Source: Oscillospiraceae bacterium (GTDB lineage: Bacteria; Bacillota; Clostridia; Oscillospirales; Ruminococcaceae). Taken from it: a DNA stretch of 10,540 bases. A program made the position numbers and the translations under genes. This document shows, piece by piece, positions 1 to 6,383 of this stretch (its first letter is position 1; every line of letters begins with the position of its first letter). The stretch covers positions 1-10,540 of the forward strand of contig JAEDMD010000051.1 of the NCBI GenBank assembly GCA_016303195.1. Direction: 5' to 3'. Under the pieces are notes generated by a model. That model did not search any database. It worked only from the letters and a program-made list of their open reading frames with translations, and was not told where the DNA came from.

Positions 1-28
1 AAAGGTTTTCCCCCGATAATTACATATA
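1..28. repeat. Dispersed intergenic repeat, copy 1 (cut by window edge)
   Basis: This segment closely matches 4029-4054. The two share a TTTTCCCC-GATAATT-CATATA core and differ by two one-base insertions and one substitution. Each copy lies just beyond the 3' end of a minus-strand gene (the carboxypeptidase here, the DUF805 gene there). In the second copy the C-rich half is one arm of a terminator hairpin. Here the partner arm would lie left of the window, so the terminator role is inferred. Confidence 0.5.
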
Positions 29-59
29 AAGCTGCTATATGAGTACCGCCCTTATCGGG
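12..59. other. Intergenic hairpin
   Basis: CCCGATAA at 12-19 pairs perfectly with TTATCGGG at 52-59. Inside it, CATATA at 23-28 pairs with TATATG at 36-41 around a 7-base loop. It lies in the 93 bases beyond the stop codon of the minus-strand carboxypeptidase. No T-run directly follows on either strand, so it is not a clear intrinsic terminator. It may be part of a composite 3' end continuing off the left edge. Confidence 0.4.
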
Positions 60-93
60 AGTTTTAGTGTCAATAAATATGATTCGCCTATGT

Positions 94-1260
94 TTATTCT
101 GCCGCTTCCTCAGCAGGTGCGGATTCTTCTTCTGTTGCAGGCTCAGCGCTTTCCTCGGAAGTTTCCTCCGCATTTTCAGCATTGGCATCGTTTCCGCCTG
201 TGGTATAACCGACAGGTGCAGACGGAGTTTCAGTCTCGTCCTCGCCTGCCTGAATGTAATCCTCGCCGTTCTTATAAAGTGTTACAATGAATCCGTCAAC
301 ATTATTGCCCGAAATATCATACTTCTTGCCGGCAGGAACAGGCACATTCGTACTGCCTGATGACATATCAGCAGGAACATAATAAATTTCGTAGTTCTTG
401 CCCTCATCGTCGGTGAATTCCATATGATGCTCACCGTAAACGAACTGGCTTATAAGTGTGATATATTCCTCCAGACAGAGGTTGTTCTTCAGCATATAGT
501 AAGCGTGTGGCTTACCTACATAGCGGAAATGCCACGGCTCAGGCTGTATCTTGGTCAGATCGGTCTTATCTTCCTTATAACGCTCGATAAAACCATATTT
601 GTAGCAGTTGGCGTTTATCCATGCATAGTCGCCTGTGCCCTGATAATCGCCTGTAACTGTCTCGGTAAGGTCAAAGGCATAACCTGTTTCATGCTCGCTG
701 AAACCCGGCTTTGCAACTCTTGTGGAATCCTCAGAACCGGTCATTGCAAGGTCTTCCTCATAAAGCTGCTGCTGGAACTCGGTTGTTCTGTATGAACCGT
801 ATATCTGTACAGTATCGTTATTGTATTCCTTATAGAAAGCATCAAGCATCTTCACCATAGGATCGTAGACATTGCGGAGTATGGTATACTCATAGTCCAC
901 AACCGAAAAGCTCTCAACGTTATTTCTCTCGTTCATTGCGGCGATCCCGATAAGATCCTCTCCGCCGCTGAAATACTGGTGGTCATTGTTTACAAGGATG
1001 AGATCGCCCTTATAAACTTCCTGATTGTCGATGGATATATCCTCAAAAACGGTCTTTGACGGGTCAGCCTTGTCTGCTTCCAGCTTGGCTTCCTCAAGAT
1101 CGGTATTATCAATAAAATTCGATGGTTCTACCAGCTTTGATCTGTCCACAGCGCCCTTGATGAAATATCCGCAAGTACCTGCGATAGCGAGACTGAGTAT
1201 AAGATCTATAAAGGCCCTGCCTTTTTTGTAGCTTGCAGCTTTGCTGTCGTTCTTAGCCAT
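94..1260 (-). CDS. Membrane-anchored D-alanyl-D-alanine carboxypeptidase (VanY, peptidase M15B)
   Basis: Predicted 388-residue zinc peptidase that would remove the terminal D-alanine from peptidoglycan stem peptides outside the membrane. Residues 1-13 are basic and polar. One hydrophobic segment at about 17-37, with no lipobox, should anchor the protein with its domain outside. The M15B domain spans about 125-270. It has the YGSYRT motif near 154, a SxHxxGxAxD motif giving zinc ligands H190 and D197, and an ExWHxRYVG motif giving catalytic E241 and ligand H244. The last 50 residues are very rich in Glu, Ala, Ser and Thr. The start at 1260 is chosen because GGAAGG lies 9 bases upstream and the basic-plus-hydrophobic start then fits an anchor. 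The frame stays open to 1515, but that extension would cross the promoter. Vancomycin resistance is not implied, since no van regulators or ligases are nearby. The family call is firm and the physiological role is inferred. Confidence 0.9.
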   Translation of the reverse strand: MAKNDSKAASYKKGRAFIDLILSLAIAGTCGYFIKGAVDRSKLVEPSNFIDNTDLEEAKLEADKADPSKTVFEDISIDNQEVYKGDLILVNNDHQYFSGGEDLIGIAAMNERNNVESFSVVDYEYTILRNVYDPMVKMLDAFYKEYNNDTVQIYGSYRTTEFQQQLYEEDLAMTGSEDSTRVAKPGFSEHETGYAFDLTETVTGDYQGTGDYAWINANCYKYGFIERYKEDKTDLTKIQPEPWHFRYVGKPHAYYMLKNNLCLEEYITLISQFVYGEHHMEFTDDEGKNYEIYYVPADMSSGSTNVPVPAGKKYDISGNNVDGFIVTLYKNGEDYIQAGEDETETPSAPVGYTTGGNDANAENAEETSEESAEPATEEESAPAEEAAE

Positions 1261-1323
1261 AAAAGAAAACCTTCCATTCTGCCGCACACAGCGGCTTATT
1301 TCTGCGTATATGCATACAATAGT

Positions 1324-1332
1324 ATTATACCA
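1324..1332 (-). promoter_or_regulatory. Extended -10 promoter for the carboxypeptidase gene
   Basis: The minus strand reads TGG-TATAAT, a perfect -10 box with the TG extension. No good -35 box lies at 16-18 bases, which is tolerated by extended -10 promoters. Transcription would begin near 1317, giving a leader of about 57 bases. The leader contains a small hairpin (GCCGC/GCGGC, 1281-1295) just upstream of the ribosome site. Confidence 0.6.
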
Positions 1333-1583
1333 CAAATGCTGTAAAAATTCACCAATAAAAATAAAGATTTGTACAGGTGCAGTAAAATTCAACACAGCAC
1401 CGCCGAATATTTGTGCGATTTTCTGTAAACAGCCCGATTCGGCAATATGCAAAATCAGGTTCGTTTCTTCGCCGTTTTTGTTTATATTTACAGATATATA
1501 ATTATGATATTGCACGTATCGTTAAATATATACAATTTGCCTCTTATAAATAGCACTGTATTGCACAATTTTCGGGAAAACAC

Positions 1584-1612
1584 TTGAAATAAAAGTCGGA
1601 AAATGATATAAT
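1584..1612 (+). promoter_or_regulatory. Strong sigma-A-type promoter for the structured RNA and zinc-ribbon gene
   Basis: TTGAAA at 1584-1589, a 17-base spacer, and TATAAT at 1607-1612 preceded by TGA, which makes an extended -10. Transcription should start near 1619, about 253 bases before the next start codon. It is divergent from the carboxypeptidase promoter. Confidence 0.75.
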
Positions 1613-1618
1613 ATAAAT

Positions 1619-1792
1619 AGTGAAAAAGCCGCCTTTTATGGCTGTTTTGACTGCACTGCTCTCATTGCCTTGCAGTTGTGCAGGTCATCTCTAAAAATCT
1701 TATTCAATGCCAACTTTTTACGGCACTTCGACTGAGTTTTTTAGAGGCGGCCTGTATTTCACCTGAGCGCATGATATGTGCTGCCTTTTTTT
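1619..1792 (+). ncRNA. Candidate structured RNA (small RNA or regulatory leader), unknown family
   Basis: No coding region is convincing here, but the RNA predicted from the promoter folds well by eye. The 5' end GTGAAA (1620-1625) pairs with TTTCAC (1757-1762). GCCGCCT (1628-1634) pairs with AGGCGGC (1745-1751). Two arms lie inside. Arm 1 is 1649-1686, with CTGCAC/GTGCAG as its core. Arm 2 is 1691-1744, about 19 pairs interrupted by two mismatches and two single-base bulges, with a 10-base loop. This gives a three-way junction closed by its own 5' end. G-U pairs in arm 2 and in the terminal hairpin are allowed only on the plus strand. A hairpin and T-run at 1766-1792 follow directly. I do not recognise it as 6S, SRP, tmRNA, a T-box or a named riboswitch. 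It could be a free RNA of about 175 bases or the leader of the gene at 1872. Confidence 0.55.
1766..1792 (+). terminator. Terminator-like hairpin after the structured RNA
   Basis: AGCGCAT pairs with ATGTGCT (7 pairs, one G-U) around the loop GAT. Three bases (GCC) follow, then seven T at 1786-1792. The stem is short, so termination may be partial. Read-through would allow expression of the zinc-ribbon gene 80 bases further on. Confidence 0.5.
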
Positions 1793-1871
1793 CTCCCGAT
1801 ATCTCACTTCCCCGTGTGATGTCAGAAGATCAGGATTATATTAGTGCGCCGTTTTTAAGGAGTGATTTTCT

Positions 1872-3374
1872 ATGAAATGCCCACATTGCGGAACCGAAAA
1901 TCAGTCTGGATTCAAGTTTTGTGTTAAATGCGGTAGGAATATCAAGGATCTTAAAAGTGTGAATATGGATCAGGTCGGAATGAACGGCTACTACTCCGAA
2001 GGCGAATCCCGTTTCGGAAAATTCACCATCGGCGGCGGTACTTTCAAAGTCAATGACCATCCCCGATCCACCCCTTCCAATGACCTTGCTCCGCCGAACG
2101 GACTTCAGAAAACTCAATCTGAAAACTACATCGCAGATAGTGACGAGCCTTTTATCCCAAAGCTCAGCGCAGACAGAGTGTCTCTCCCTGAGGAGATCCG
2201 CCATCCGTCCCAACAGCCTGCACACGGTAATATGTCTCAGAATTTCTATGAGCCTCCATATCCACAGCAGCAAATAAGACAGATGCAGCCACAGTCTTAT
2301 CCGCAGCAGAATATGCCGCAGATGAACGGTATTCCTCAGCAGCAGATGTACCAACAGCCCCCCGTTGTAGGTTATGACCAGAACGGTTTGCCTGTCTACG
2401 GCCAGCCTGCAATGTATCAGCAGCCACAATTCCTCGGCTATGACCAGAACGGACTCCCCGTTTACAGTCAGCCTGTGATGTATCAGCAGCCTCAGTTCCT
2501 CGGCTATGACCAGAACGGACTCCCCGTTTACAGTCAGCCTGTGATGTACCAGCAGCCGCAGATCATCGGCTATGACCAGAACGGTTTGCCTGTCTATGGA
2601 CAAATGCCACAGTATCAGAATACACCTGCACAGCAGAATATGCCCCAACAGCCCGAAAGCCTAATGCAGGGTATCCCTCAGGCGGCTCCGCCTCCGATGC
2701 CCGAACCTGAACCCGCTCCCATCCGACAGGAGGAGGAGAAAAGGGTAGACGTTCCCGACGATTTCTGGGAATTCTTCGACGGCGGCAAGGCTACTAAGCA
2801 TAAGGATACCTCCGAGGATGATTTCTTCGGCAAACACAGCAGTGGTATGAATGATCTGAACGGAAATAAGAGCAAGGACATCAATCGTCTTAAACGTTCT
2901 GAGAATAAGCGTAACGACTATATGAGCGACCTTCCCATTGCAGACGCTTCAAAACTCAGACCTAATGATTCTGATAAGTTCAACCGTATGTATATGCGTA
3001 AGACCGATATGGCAGATGCAAGCCAGCTTGAATTCAACCAACAGAAAAAAACGCAGGACAAAATGAGAGTTACAGGAGAGGTAAGTGCCGATTCTCTTGT
3101 AAAAAAACAGGATGGTCTAAGAAGGAACATGATGGGAAGCGCAGGAGAGGCTGACGCAGATCAGCTTGTGACCTTTGTTCATGAACACAAACAGGCCATG
3201 ATGGCACAGGCAAACCATGCTGTTGAAGCTATGCCGTCAAGGAAAAAGACCTATAACGATCTTATTGACGAGATAGAACTGCCCGAAAATATGAAGGCTA
3301 AAAAGACAGTGCGGACTGAAACGGTTGAAATACCTGCACTTCCTGAATTACAGGACCTTTTCTCGCAGGGCTGA
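1872..3374 (+). CDS. Zinc-ribbon, low-complexity repeat protein of unknown function
   Basis: A 500-residue protein not assigned to any function. It starts with a zinc ribbon (C4, C7, C17, C20; CPHCG ... CVKCG), as in many Firmicute zinc-ribbon proteins. Residues about 115-275 are rich in Gln, Pro, Met and Tyr and hold four tandem 22-residue units (159-246) built on GYDQNGLPVY. A Pro/Glu stretch follows at 275-290, then an acidic aromatic patch (DDFWEFFDGG, 296-305). A charged C-terminal region has four degenerate 23-24-residue repeats (350-433). No membrane segment or signal peptide is visible, so it is probably cytosolic and largely disordered. Start: AAGGAG lies 8 bases before ATG. The gene sits 67 bases ahead of mscL on the same strand with no terminator between, so the two may be cotranscribed. 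Its expression may depend on the long structured leader. A scaffold or adaptor role is only a guess. Confidence 0.85.
   Translation: MKCPHCGTENQSGFKFCVKCGRNIKDLKSVNMDQVGMNGYYSEGESRFGKFTIGGGTFKVNDHPRSTPSNDLAPPNGLQKTQSENYIADSDEPFIPKLSADRVSLPEEIRHPSQQPAHGNMSQNFYEPPYPQQQIRQMQPQSYPQQNMPQMNGIPQQQMYQQPPVVGYDQNGLPVYGQPAMYQQPQFLGYDQNGLPVYSQPVMYQQPQFLGYDQNGLPVYSQPVMYQQPQIIGYDQNGLPVYGQMPQYQNTPAQQNMPQQPESLMQGIPQAAPPPMPEPEPAPIRQEEEKRVDVPDDFWEFFDGGKATKHKDTSEDDFFGKHSSGMNDLNGNKSKDINRLKRSENKRNDYMSDLPIADASKLRPNDSDKFNRMYMRKTDMADASQLEFNQQKKTQDKMRVTGEVSADSLVKKQDGLRRNMMGSAGEADADQLVTFVHEHKQAMMAQANHAVEAMPSRKKTYNDLIDEIELPENMKAKKTVRTETVEIPALPELQDLFSQG
2346..2609 (+). repeat. Four tandem 66-bp units encoding a 22-residue repeat
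   Basis: The units encode M-Y-Q-Q-P-x3 followed by GYDQNGLPVY and a short Gln/Pro tail, at residues 159-180, 181-202, 203-224 and 225-246. Units 2 and 3 are almost identical in DNA, which points to recent duplication or gene conversion. The outer units differ more. Confidence 0.9.
2919..3170 (+). repeat. Four degenerate 23-24-residue repeats in the C-terminal region
   Basis: Units begin near residues 350, 374, 397 and 420. When aligned they share Met at unit position 2, Ala at position 10 and Leu at position 13, with Asp or Ser around the Ala (for example ADASKL, ADASQL, ADADQL). Similarity is at protein level only, so the repeat is old. Confidence 0.6.
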
Positions 3375-3441
3375 CCCGTTTATGAGGATGATCCAAAAGA
3401 TCAAACGCAGCAAAATTTTTAACATTAAGGAATAGGTTACA

Positions 3442-3855
3442 ATGAAGAAGTTTTTAGAGGAATTCAAGGCATTTGCACTCAAGGGCAACGTAATGGATAT
3501 GGCTATCGGTGTTATCATCGGTGCTGCTTTCGGTAATATCGTAAGCGCACTCACAGATAACTTCATCAATCCGCTTATCGCTGTTATAACAGGCGGCGCT
3601 GAGAAAGATGAGAACGGCGTTATGCAGCTCGTCGGCGGTAAGTTCACAATCAACGGTGTTGATTTCAATTACGGCGCATTCCTTTCAGCAGTTCTGAATT
3701 TCCTCATCATCGCTCTTATTCTTTTCTGCCTCCTCAAGGCTGTAAACAAGGCTATGTCCATCGGTAAGAAGAAGGAAGAAGAAAAGCCTGCTGAGCCTAC
3801 AAAGGAAGAAGTTCTCCTCACAGAGATCAGAGACCTCCTCAAGGAAAAGAACTAA
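3442..3855 (+). CDS. mscL: Large-conductance mechanosensitive channel MscL
   Basis: Homopentameric inner-membrane channel that opens under high membrane tension and releases solutes during hypo-osmotic shock. The 137 residues match the usual family length. The amphipathic N-terminal helix (MKKFLEEFKAFALKGNV) leads into TM1 at about 17-42, with the family motif GNVMDMAIGVIIGAAF and the pore-lining glycine/alanine pattern. A short outer loop at 50-75 follows, then TM2 at about 78-101. The C-terminal part is a charged Lys/Glu linker (109-122) and a helix (123-136) expected to form the cytoplasmic bundle. The ribosome site is AAGGAAT about 10 bases upstream. The codons favour GGT, GCT and ATC, suggesting good expression. 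It probably shares a transcript with the upstream zinc-ribbon gene, as no separate promoter is visible in the 67-base gap. Confidence 0.97.
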   Translation: MKKFLEEFKAFALKGNVMDMAIGVIIGAAFGNIVSALTDNFINPLIAVITGGAEKDENGVMQLVGGKFTINGVDFNYGAFLSAVLNFLIIALILFCLLKAVNKAMSIGKKKEEEKPAEPTKEEVLLTEIRDLLKEKN

Positions 3856-3944
3856 GCTATACTTATTAAACAATACCTGCCACAGGTAAACATAGCCCCC
3901 GAAATAACGGGGACACTCTTACAAAAGTTTTTACGCATGATAAT

Positions 3945-3990
3945 GAGGGAGATCCTTTTTCAAAAGGGTTTCCCTCAAATTTTTTGTTTT
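3945..3990 (+). terminator. Intrinsic terminator after mscL
   Basis: GAGGGAGATCCTTTT (3945-3959) pairs fully with AAAAGGGTTTCCCTC (3962-3976), including two G-U pairs. AAA and a T-run (3980-3985) with further T to 3990 follow. Two small hairpins lie between mscL and this site (3875-3887 and 3897-3912) and lack T-runs. Confidence 0.85.
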
Positions 3991-3999
3991 AATTTCAAA

Positions 4000-4042
4000 A
4001 TAAATTCGGGGAAGAACCTTTCATAAGAAAAGTTTTCCCCGA
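4000..4042 (-). terminator. Intrinsic terminator after the DUF805 gene
   Basis: On the minus strand TCGGGGAAAAC pairs with GTTCTTCCCCGA with small bulges (plus-strand 4006-4042), followed by T-rich bases (TTTATTTTG). It lies 27 bases past the stop codon. The plus-strand arm at 4029-4054 is the second copy of the repeat seen at 1-28. Confidence 0.65.
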
Positions 4043-4054
4043 TAATTTCATATA
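4029..4054. repeat. Dispersed intergenic repeat, copy 2
   Basis: Matches window positions 1-28 except for two one-base gaps and one substitution. It contains the right arm of the DUF805 terminator hairpin plus flanking bases up to 15 bases before that gene's stop codon. Confidence 0.55.
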
Positions 4055-4068
4055 CCTATTATACGTTT

Positions 4069-4866
4069 TTATAACATTTCGATGTGATTCGGGTCACGTG
4101 GCTGAGGTGGTATCGGATTCGGTGCAGGGCCGTATTTATTCGCCTTTGCACTTGGAAGCACTGTCATTACAAACAATGCAACAACTCCTATAAATCCGAA
4201 AACGATAAGAAATACCGTCAGTCCGCTCGCTCCTACATCGTGAAGTCTTCTCACAAATAAGGCTATGGACGGGACAAGCAATGCACAAATAGCTACGATC
4301 ACTACTACAACTATCGCCATCTGCATAAAATACGAACTCAGGCTTAATGAATCATTCAGTATAAAGCAGGTCACTGCTGCAAAGAAAATCAATGCAAAAG
4401 TAATGATGCCCGAAAAAAGATTTGCAAACCAGTATTCCGAACGTGTAGACCGTCCCGAAAAATTGGCATAATTCTTGAAAAACAGCTTCACAGCCTCGGT
4501 CATGTTGCAGTATCTCGGATTGTCCATCGTCTGGTTAAATTCCGCCGAAGAAACATCCCTTTGGAGAGGCGAAGCATAGCCATACCCCTGCTGATCGTAG
4601 CCGTACTGCTGGTTAACATCCCCTTGCTGACCATAGCCGTACTGCTGGTTGCCATACCCCTGCTGACCGTAGCCGTACTGCTGGTTGCCATCCCCTTGCT
4701 GACCGTAGCCGTACTGCCGGTAGTCATACCCCTGCTGACTGTTGATATCCTGCATTTCAGGCTCCTGATGTTTATTGAGATCAATTGCACTTTCGACAGG
4801 AGCGCCGCATTCTTCGCAGAAATGAGCGCCTGCCTTGATCTCGTACCCACAATATTTACACTTCAT
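4069..4866 (-). CDS. Zinc-ribbon plus DUF805 membrane protein
   Basis: 265-residue inner-membrane protein of unknown function. An N-terminal zinc ribbon (C3, C6, C17, C20) is followed by a Tyr/Gly/Gln low-complexity linker at about 44-100 containing a 12-residue tandem repeat. The C-terminal DUF805 domain is at about 120-245. Its hallmark motifs are visible: GRSTRSEYW at 138-146 and RRLHDVGASG at 206-215, with membrane segments near 149-170, 183-205 and 217-237. The C-terminal tail is Pro-rich. Start: ATG at 4866 has AAGGGGG 7 bases upstream. An earlier in-frame ATG at 4908 lies upstream of that ribosome site and of the predicted transcription start. DUF805 proteins (E. coli YhaH/YhaI type) have no settled function. 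The zinc-ribbon plus repeat layout resembles the gene at 1872 on the other side of mscL. Confidence 0.9.
   Translation of the reverse strand: MKCKYCGYEIKAGAHFCEECGAPVESAIDLNKHQEPEMQDINSQQGYDYRQYGYGQQGDGNQQYGYGQQGYGNQQYGYGQQGDVNQQYGYDQQGYGYASPLQRDVSSAEFNQTMDNPRYCNMTEAVKLFFKNYANFSGRSTRSEYWFANLFSGIITFALIFFAAVTCFILNDSLSLSSYFMQMAIVVVVIVAICALLVPSIALFVRRLHDVGASGLTVFLIVFGFIGVVALFVMTVLPSAKANKYGPAPNPIPPQPRDPNHIEML
4579..4713 (-). repeat. Tandem 36-bp units encoding YGYGQQG-x-x-NQQ
   Basis: Three full units and one partial unit at residues 52-63, 64-75, 76-87 and 88-96. DNA and protein are both well conserved between units. A more degenerate unit precedes them. The repeat generates long open antisense frames that are not genes. 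Confidence 0.9.
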
Positions 4867-4898
4867 ATGTGTACCCCCTTTATCATTATGGTGATTAT

Positions 4899-4927
4899 AT
4901 ATTACCACAAACCAGCAATTATGTCAA
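4899..4927 (-). promoter_or_regulatory. Promoter of the DUF805 gene
   Basis: On the minus strand: a perfect TTGACA (4922-4927), a 17-base spacer ending in TGG, then TAATAT (4899-4904). Predicted start is near 4892, giving a leader of about 26 bases. It lies in the 136-base gap after pepV, which holds no convincing terminator. Confidence 0.6.
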
Positions 4928-5002
4928 GATTGCACGAAATATTTTTTTGATTTGCAATGTTATTATTCTATCCACAAATTGTAAATAGATTTTTCATGTT
5001 GT

Positions 5003-6343
5003 TTATCCGCATATCTCCACAATTGCTTCTGCCATTATTTCCGCATTTTTCAGCAGATTCTCAATGGTGATGAACTCATTCGGCGAATGCATCCTGCCGT
5101 CTTCGTTGGGAAATTCCGCACCAAAGGCAACTCCGCCCTCGATCTCATGAACATATGTGCCGCCCCCGATGGCTATACAGCGTCCTTTATCGCCTGTAAC
5201 ACGCTCATAGACACGGAGAAGTGACTGAACGAACGGGCTGTTTTCATCAGTGAGATGCGGCTCAACTCCCTCGCAGGAATCGATCTCAAAGCCTGCCTCA
5301 CGGAGTTTTCCGCAGATAATATCGCTTATTTCATCCTTTTTGCGGTCAAGAGGGAAGCGGATGTCGATACCGCCGCAAAGTCTGCCGTTTTCCGTGTTCA
5401 GCATAGTCAGCACACAGGTCATTCTTCCCGATATATCGTCACTGAAGCCAAGTCCGCATGAAGCGCCGTTAGTTTCGCCGTGTTGAAAAAGCAGATTCAG
5501 CGCTTTCATTTCATCAATTGCCATCATTCCCGATGCGAGAAATTTCGTGATGGCATTATTGCCCTTTTCGGGAGTTGAAGCATGAGCAGACACACCCTTG
5601 ATTATCTCCACAGATTCGGTGATTTCCGTTATCGGCTCGGTGCTTCCGTCCGAATTTACACTGACTCCGCAGCCCTTTTTCGGGTCAAACACAGACCTGA
5701 TCTCACAGCTTGACGGAACGGCATTTATGACCGTACCTGCCTTTATCTCCCACGGATGCTCCCACGCTGTCGAGAAGTAAACTCTCAGCATACCCTTTTC
5801 GCCGTTGATAACGGGATATTCGCCGTCGGGAGTGAATATCATCGGCGGAAGTTTGCGCTTTTTGCGATAATATGCAAGGTCAGCAGAGCCGTTTTCCTCG
5901 TTAGTGCCGAATATAAGGCGAACGCCCTTTTTCAGCGGGATACCCAGCTCTTTGACGGCTTTAACTGCATAAAATGCCGCAACGGCAGGACCTTTGTCGT
6001 CAATAGCGCCACGGCCCACAAGTTTTCCGTCATCCTCGGTCAGTGTGAACGGGTCTGCATCCCAGCCTTCGCCAACAGGAACAACGTCCAGATGGGTGAG
6101 TATACCAAGCTGAGGATCGTCGAAACTGATATCAGCCGAACCTGCATAATTGTTGACATTCTCAACGATAAGCCCCGATCCTTCGCATTTTTTCAGCATG
6201 AACTCCAGCGCCCTTGCAGGCTCTTTTCCAAAAAGGAAGCCCTCCTCGGCATCGCCCTGAACGCTTGGTATCGCTACCAGTTCACGAAGCAGACCGATCA
6301 TTTCCTGCTTATGCTCGTTGAGATAATTTCTGATATTGGACAT
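5003..6343 (-). CDS. pepV: M20 family dipeptidase (PepV-like)
   Basis: 446-residue cytosolic di-zinc aminopeptidase that would hydrolyse dipeptides, as in the PepV group of M20A (usually about 450-470 residues). Metal and catalytic residues fit the family: H84 and D86 in THLDVVPVG, bridging D115 in GRGAIDDKG, catalytic E149 and ligand E150 in GTNEENGS, D173 in TPDGEYPV, and the C-terminal ligand H419 in GRMHSPNE. H254 in SAHAS is the conserved histidine of the insertion (lid) domain, about residues 185-360. Start: ATG at 6343 with GGAGG 5 bases upstream. The frame is open to 6454, but that extension runs through the terminator of the neighbouring ABC gene. It appears to be its own transcription unit. 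PepV fits better than PepT or DapE because of the spacing and the TPDGEYP motif, but the substrate is inferred. Confidence 0.88.
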   Translation of the reverse strand: MSNIRNYLNEHKQEMIGLLRELVAIPSVQGDAEEGFLFGKEPARALEFMLKKCEGSGLIVENVNNYAGSADISFDDPQLGILTHLDVVPVGEGWDADPFTLTEDDGKLVGRGAIDDKGPAVAAFYAVKAVKELGIPLKKGVRLIFGTNEENGSADLAYYRKKRKLPPMIFTPDGEYPVINGEKGMLRVYFSTAWEHPWEIKAGTVINAVPSSCEIRSVFDPKKGCGVSVNSDGSTEPITEITESVEIIKGVSAHASTPEKGNNAITKFLASGMMAIDEMKALNLLFQHGETNGASCGLGFSDDISGRMTCVLTMLNTENGRLCGGIDIRFPLDRKKDEISDIICGKLREAGFEIDSCEGVEPHLTDENSPFVQSLLRVYERVTGDKGRCIAIGGGTYVHEIEGGVAFGAEFPNEDGRMHSPNEFITIENLLKNAEIMAEAIVEICG

Positions 6344-6383
6344 AATAACCTCCGAATTCCTATTTTTTCCCCCATAAAATAAT

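Noticed and set aside
1261..1515. In-frame N-terminal extension of the carboxypeptidase (85 residues)
   Set aside because: It crosses the predicted promoter at 1324-1332, has no ribosome site, and would push the membrane anchor away from the N terminus. The start at 1260 has GGAAGG at good spacing.
1619..1792. Known RNA families (6S, SRP RNA, tmRNA, T-box, common riboswitches) for the structured RNA
   Set aside because: I could not find the diagnostic conserved sequences of these families. The fold has two arms on a closing stem rather than the single long bulged rod of 6S RNA.
1836..2648. Long antisense open frame (270 codons, minus) opposite the zinc-ribbon gene
   Set aside because: It is a product of the 66-bp tandem repeats read backwards (Leu/His-rich repeats) and lacks a ribosome site or family motif.
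3382..3435. Small open frame of 17 codons between the zinc-ribbon gene and mscL
   Set aside because: No ribosome site precedes it and it ends inside the mscL ribosome site. The composition gives no support for coding.
4561..4950. Open frame (129 codons, plus) opposite the DUF805 gene with repeated hydrophobic units
   Set aside because: It is the mirror of the 36-bp repeats and matches no membrane protein family. The minus-strand frame has a zinc ribbon and DUF805 motifs.
5756..6382. Open frame (208 codons, plus) antisense to pepV
   Set aside because: It overlaps a gene with clear M20 motifs and has no recognisable domain or ribosome site.
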